64,000 nucleotides of DNA from assembly GCA_013399875.1 (NCBI GenBank), contig VXAZ01001018.1, forward strand, positions 1-64,000. Direction: 5' to 3'. Below the pieces are notes generated by a model. That model was not told where the DNA came from. It saw only the letters and a list, made by a program, of their open reading frames with translations, and ran no database searches. The stretch is from Gymnorhina tibicen (taxonomy: Eukaryota > Chordata > Aves > Passeriformes > Artamidae). Positions 60,501 to 64,000 of the stretch are shown here, one piece after another. How positions within the stretch are numbered: position 1 is the stretch's first letter; each line of letters starts with the position of its first letter. The translations under genes and the position numbers were made by a program.

Positions 60501-63500
60501 AAGGCAGGATTCTCTGAGAATTAGAGTTTTCCCTTCTACCAAAATACGGTTTTATTCCCTGCTTCGATACGCTGTGTCTTTATCATTATCCCTGTATGGT
60601 ACTTGGTGTTGTGTAGAAAAACTGAAAAGACAAGACTGTAAATCTAATGAAACTCTGAAGGTAAATAACAATTTTGAAACTGCAGAGGAGATGAGAAGTG
60701 CTGCAGGCTGAAGGTGGATCTCTTCTACCGTGCAACAGGAAAGATTTTTACTCTGTATTTAATATTAAAAAATAGTCTAAAGTGTTTTTCCAATAAGTTA
60801 GTTTCGTGATACTGTTCTGAAATGTTTTCTGTGATATCACGTAATATAAACGTTCCCAAAACTTTATTGCGAGGATGTTTTCTCCTGGTCCCTCGTGGGT
60901 GTCTCAGTGCTGAGTTGTTTGTGGGTGGATTTCTGCTTCTCCCTGTTCTCCTTGGGTTGTTTACTTAATCATACCATGCACATACTCTTAGCTGGAAGGA
61001 AGATGGGAGCATTTTTCCATTTAAAACTTAAACTGCATGAAAGACCTAATTTTGGGGAGAGGATATGTGTGGGGGAGAGTAGTTTTCCTATTTTGACTCT
61101 TTTCTTAGCAAATATTTCATAGTGTTAGGAAGAACGATGACCAGCTGTTCATTATTTCACTTGGAGATTTTTTCAGTCAGTCTGAGCAGTTGGGATTTTG
61201 CATGAGTTGGGTGAGCCAAGAATCCTCGTGACGGCTCCGGAGTTTGCCTTTCCAGTGGTGAAATCTGTCGCTTGGCTCCTGAACAGCGCAGCGGTTCCTC
61301 TGTCTTGCCGCAGCAGGCTGTCCTCTGGAAGAAGACAAATGGCAGGGCCTCAGGTGAACCAAAACAGGCCTAAAATAGCGTTGTAGGTGCAGAGAGCGGT
61401 GATGGGCAAAGGACCCTGGCAAGGCAGGAGTAAACTGTTCCTTAGGACTGAGAAGGAAACTAGGAGTTGTCTTCACCAGTTTGCCAAACTGGAGAGAGCA
61501 GCCTGTGTGAGTATCACTTGGAAAAAAACACTGCTGAGGAGTGATGGGCAGTGCTGCTGGACTGTCCCGCTCTTGGCATCAGAGCCACTTTGATCTGAAG
61601 TTGGAAGTCCTGCCCTTCAGCTTGATGTTCCCCGATTTGGAGGAGGAGGAGGACAGAGAGGCTGCAAAAGAGCAGAGGGAGGCTTTAGAGGTGCCCTTGA
61701 GGTGTATGTTTGTGTATTGCCAAGGGCTGACCAGAGGTTTTGTCTCTCAATGGTGGTGTTGAAGGGATAAAATGAAGAAATTTGGGAAGTAGTTCTCCAC
61801 CTGTCTTCCCTAGCAAACAAGGCATTTAGGCTGAAGCTGAATGCGTCCTAGAAGTGTTGAGCGGGAGACAGACGGCAGAAGGCAAAAGTCATGTGAGCTC
61901 TCCACTTGTGATGAGAGAAGGGATGGGAGGCTGGAGGGACCTTTCAGGAGTCCTTAGATGAACTGTTTGCTCTTCTGGTTTATCTGCGCACATAGATGGA
62001 TTCTTGGGGAATTTATCTGCAGGATAAACTTGTGATGCTCATGGGACTGCTTTGAAACTTTGGAGACACAAATGAAGCTTCAGAATAAAAAAAAATTTCT
62101 GTCTTAATGATGTGTATTCCATGTGGAAATAGATACAGACAGTGGCTGCTTTTATCCAGAGGTGACTGCAGTTTTTAATTTTTGTAGGGGTGGCTGGCAC
62201 ACGTGGTTTCTCTGTTGGGCAGACTGATATTCCAGTTGATTCTGATTTTGGATTGGGATTTGGGATTGGGGTTTGGGTTTTGAAACTGAGAATTTTGGAA
62301 GCTGTTGAGCTTTGTAGGGGGATGCTTAACTTGGTCCTTAGAATTTGATAATTGTTTTGGTGACTAGTTCACAGGCTGTGGAGTGAGTTAATGGAACTCT
62401 CAGAGAAGTGTCTTCTCTAAACTACTTGGCTCAGTCGTCTTCTAGCAGGCAGGATAACACAAATGGGTATTAGGGCTTTCCTCTCTAATACACTCATCTC
62501 TTCCTTAATTTCTACGTATTTCATGGCAAAAGCAAATGGACAGCACAGGAAAGTAGAGTCTACAGAAGAACTTGGACAACTCAGCATCTGTTTCCTAAAA
62601 AAGGCAGATAGACAGTTGCATATTCTATAGATGAAGATTAAAATAAGAGTTTTCTTGAGAAAGGTTCTGTGACGTGAAGTCAATTTGTAGTGGAGTTGAT
62701 ACTAGGTGGAAGGTGTTGCTTGTCCTTTCGGTTGTTTTCTTTGGATGTTGGATTAGGAGACATCAGACCCAAAGTGAGATACCTGAGGCCAACAAAGTAC
62801 TTTAAAATACAATGTTTAAATAATAACTGCAGCTGTAGTTTTTTTGTGTTTTAAGTCTACTTTGGTCAGGTATATCATTCTTAAACCAGGTCTGTTACTT
62901 CTCAGGTGGAATCATTTATCTTGGATCAGGATGATCTTGAAAACCCTATGTTGGAAACAGCTTCTAAATTGCTGCTGTCAAGTGCTGCTGATGGTGCTGA
63001 CCTGAGAACAGTAGATCCCGAAACCCAGGCAAGATTAGAAGCTTTACTTGAAGCTGCGGGTAAGTCCTTGTGTCCCGTACAGGTTTAACCCCGAAGCCCT
63101 TACAAGAGTCCATGCTGGAATCACGTGCATAAGGCTAATCCACAGGAGCATGATACAATTGCAAAATGTACAGCGGGGTGGACTTGGCAAGGGTGTCACG
63201 GAAGAGCAAAAAAGTTTATTTTATCAAGGTTTGGAAAATCAGAATTTCACGTGAAGATGGTTCAAATCAGATTTCTCCAGTGTTGGTGTTCTAAAAGCTT
63301 GAGTCAAAATTGGCACCTGACATTGGCTTGTGCTATTATGTCAAACCCTAAATTGCTAAATATGCTTTATTTTGTAACAGTTGCTGTATGAAAAGCTTTA
63401 ATAGTTGCTTGTATTAAGTAGTTTCAGTAGCTGAAAACTGATTTCTTCTGTGAACTGGAGGGTTTTAGTCACGTGCAACTTTTAAATTAGCGTTGTAAAC

Positions 63501-63797
63501 AGTTAAACCCATCATTTTGGAAGCTGTAGTTGACTGTGCTTGGAATGTTTCTGCCGACAGATCTCACAGGCTCAATTTCAACTTGTCTGTTCTCTCCTTT
63601 CCTGGCACGCGTCCCTGTTGGTTGTGAATTGGAATGGCAGGAATAGGGAAGCTGTCGACAGCGGATGGGAAAGCCTTTGCGGATCCCGAGGTGCTCCGCA
63701 GGCTGACCTCCTCGGTCAGCTGCGCGTTGGATGAAGCTGCCGCTGCGCTGACCCGGATGAGAGCGGAGAGCACAGCGAATGCAGGGCAGACGGACAA
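27543..63797 (+). CDS. ANKRD17: Ankyrin repeat domain-containing protein 17, N-terminal exons (partial)
   Basis: ANKRD17 is a very large (about 2600 residues in human) ankyrin-repeat and KH-domain scaffold implicated in cell-cycle progression and innate immune signalling. Three exons are in the window: 27543-27783, 62906-63059 and 63641-63797. They carry family signatures: VRVCDLLLKKK, an acidic run ending EEVSE, VESFILDQDDLENPMLETAS, VDPETQARLEALLEAAG, then KLSTADGKAFADPEVLRRLT and ALTRMRAESTANAGQ. Phases agree at each junction (0, then 1, then 2 at the window-side end). The ankyrin repeats and KH domain lie beyond 64000. Exon 1 contains an N at 27744 and appears incomplete. The gene is divergent from ALB, the same neighbourhood as in mammals. 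Confidence 0.95.
28331..43735. other. ANKRD17: ANKRD17 intron 1, first half: no gene recognised
   Basis: About 15 kb between the main and internal CpG islands. It holds poly-T runs (for example near 34878-34898 and 42390-42407), a (TA)n microsatellite, and short ORFs with no splice support or recognisable domains. I identified no RNA gene or CR1 copy here. Confidence 0.5.
42523..42546. repeat. (TA)12 microsatellite
   Basis: 24 bases of perfect TA dinucleotide repeat preceded by T-rich sequence, in ANKRD17 intron 1. Likely length-polymorphic. Confidence 0.95.
43740..44180 (+). promoter_or_regulatory. ANKRD17: Internal CpG island in ANKRD17 intron 1, probable alternative promoter
   Basis: About 440 bases of GC-rich, CpG-dense sequence, isolated in otherwise AT-rich intron, including GCGGCCGC. 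It ends shortly before a CR1 copy. It contains a well-placed short coding exon at 43957-43989, so a second promoter for ANKRD17 is the simplest reading. An independent or divergent non-coding transcript is the alternative. Confidence 0.65.
43957..43989 (+). CDS. ANKRD17: Candidate alternative first coding exon of ANKRD17
   Basis: ATG in strong context (GCCGCGATGGAG) opens an 11-codon frame, MEAYVLEDILE, that ends in GAG directly before GTACGG. This donor has the same phase (0) and the same six bases as the exon 1 donor at 27784. Spliced to exon 2 it would yield a protein lacking the Ala/Gly-rich, basic and acidic N-terminus of the long form and starting 11 residues before VESFILDQ. No transcript evidence is available here, so this is inference from CpG context, start context, donor and phase. 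Confidence 0.55.
44254..44808 (-). mobile_element. CR1 LINE 3' fragment, about 550 bp
   Basis: The plus strand starts CATAGAATCGTGGAATCACA and GAATGGCTTGGGTTGGAAGG, continues CATGGGCAGGGACACCTTCC and CCAGGGCCTCACCACCCT, and extends to GAGCTGGAGGCAAGACTC. This is the reverse complement of a CR1 3' end. It is relatively intact, includes the octamer tail and lies just downstream of the internal CpG island. Confidence 0.95.
45030..45203 (+). mobile_element. CR1 LINE 3' fragment
   Basis: Plus-strand CR1 3' end: CTGGCACAGGTTGCCCAGAG, GTGTCCAAGGCCAGGCTGGA, AGGTGTCCCTGCCCATGTCA, ending ATTCTATGATTCTGTGA. Oriented opposite to the copy at 44254-44808, about 220 bp away. Confidence 0.94.
48084..48165 (-). 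mobile_element. Short CR1-like 3' fragment
   Basis: The plus strand has TCATAGAATATCTTGAGTTG followed by GAAGGGACCCACAGGGTC, the reverse complement of a CR1 subfamily 3' end. Only about 80 bp is recognisable. Confidence 0.75.
52954..53760 (-). other. Long antisense open frame with a single stop, function unknown
   Basis: One minus-strand frame runs from GTG at 53758-53760 to 52954 with only one stop, a TAA at about 53320-53322 (FQQEML, stop, IFTLNVPES). That splits it into 146 and about 121 codons. The sequence is Ser/Gln/Pro-rich with no motif I recognise, no signal peptide and no splice evidence. It lies antisense within ANKRD17 intron 1. It may be a decayed or unannotated gene, or a compositional accident. 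Confidence 0.2.
57239..57266. repeat. Perfect 12-bp inverted repeat (hairpin)
   Basis: GATTCGTGAGGC, a 4-nt loop TCTT, then GCCTCACGAATC. The arms are exactly complementary. It is in ANKRD17 intron 1 and no surrounding gene explains it. Confidence 0.9.
62906..63059 (+). CDS. ANKRD17: ANKRD17 exon 2
   Basis: 154 nt from acceptor TTCTCAG to donor GTAAGTCC. Encodes VESFILDQDDLENPMLETAS, then KLLLSSAADGADLRTVDPET and QARLEALLEAA plus one base of Gly. Nearly identical to mammalian ANKRD17 over the remembered family sequence, with small changes in the SSAAD segment. Confidence 0.96.
63060..63640 (+). other. ANKRD17: ANKRD17 intron 2
   Basis: 581-nt intron with GTAAGTCC donor and GGCAG acceptor. 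It is phase 1 and short compared with intron 1. Open frames running past the donor are read-through artefacts. Confidence 0.9.
63641..63797 (+). CDS. ANKRD17: ANKRD17 exon 3
   Basis: 157 nt from acceptor ATGGCAG to donor GTAAGC. Completes Gly and encodes IGKLSTADGKAFADPEVLR, RLTSSVSCALDEAAAALTR and MRAESTANAGQTD plus two bases. This leads up to the first ankyrin repeats, which are off the window. Confidence 0.96.
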
Positions 63798-64000
63798 GTA
63801 AGCCAGCTTTTATCCTGGACTTTTTCAGCCCCGTGCTACTTTTAGAAGCAGTTTTTCTTGTTCTATCACTTGCGCTTACGGGATGATGAAACTCTTACTC
63901 AAGTGGAATTGGTGCCAAGTTATCACCTGTGCTTCTCCTGTTTAAATATTTGTGGACTGGCAGGTCTTGCAGTAGAGAGTGAAGCAATTAATGCTGCTTA
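63798..64000 (+). other. ANKRD17: Start of ANKRD17 intron 3
   Basis: Begins with the consensus donor GTAAGC. No further exon before the window ends. Confidence 0.85.

Larger units (their letters stand above)
45204..62905. other. ANKRD17: ANKRD17 intron 1, second half: no gene recognised
   Basis: About 17.7 kb of intron. It holds one short CR1 piece (48084-48165), poly-T runs and many short ORFs without domains. The one long antisense frame (52954-53760) is listed separately. No tRNA, rRNA or snoRNA was recognised. Confidence 0.5.

Noticed and set aside
1..64000. CRISPR array, operon, phage or other bacterial system
   Set aside because: Spliced vertebrate genes and LINE repeats throughout; no spaced direct repeats of CRISPR type were seen.

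Overview
The window is vertebrate nuclear DNA and most probably from a bird. A minus-strand serum albumin gene encodes exactly 615 residues, the length of chicken albumin, with chicken-like sequence. Truncated CR1 LINE copies with the ATTCTATG-type 3' end are scattered through the non-coding DNA. Genes have GT-AG introns, and there is no operon, CRISPR or phage-like organisation.

Layout. 1-1490: gene-free flank 3' of albumin. 1497-11861: complete ALB gene on the minus strand, with TATA and HNF1-like promoter motifs, 14 coding exons (11755 down to 1924), a probable 3'UTR exon and an AATAAA signal near 1516. Every coding exon was placed on splice sites, and the exon lengths add up to 616 codons including the stop. 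11862-26940: a roughly 15 kb intergenic region with a broken CR1 reverse-transcriptase fragment, three CR1 3' ends, and one exon-like minus-strand ORF near 15.4-15.6 kb that I cannot identify. 26940-28330: CpG island holding the ANKRD17 promoter and exon 1. 27784-62905: ANKRD17 intron 1, about 35 kb, with a second CpG island at 43.74-44.18 kb, three CR1 fragments, a (TA)12 repeat and an antisense open frame at about 53-53.8 kb. 62906-63059 and 63641-63797: ANKRD17 exons 2 and 3. The gene continues beyond the window, and its ankyrin repeats are not included.

ALB and ANKRD17 are divergent neighbours, as in mammals. ALB has a focused TATA-type liver promoter, while ANKRD17 has a housekeeping-style CpG promoter. 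The two genes are not functionally linked.

The observations most worth checking are these. (1) A probable alternative ANKRD17 first exon lies in the internal CpG island. It has ATG at 43957, 11 codons and a phase-0 donor, so it joins in frame to exon 2. (2) A lone N at 27744 appears to mark missing exon 1 sequence; it shifts the acidic tail out of the ATG frame. (3) A 62-nt pure pyrimidine tract ends four bases before the ANKRD17 start codon. (4) A minus-strand frame of 269 codons with a single stop runs across 52954-53760. I did not find a convincing undescribed multi-gene system.
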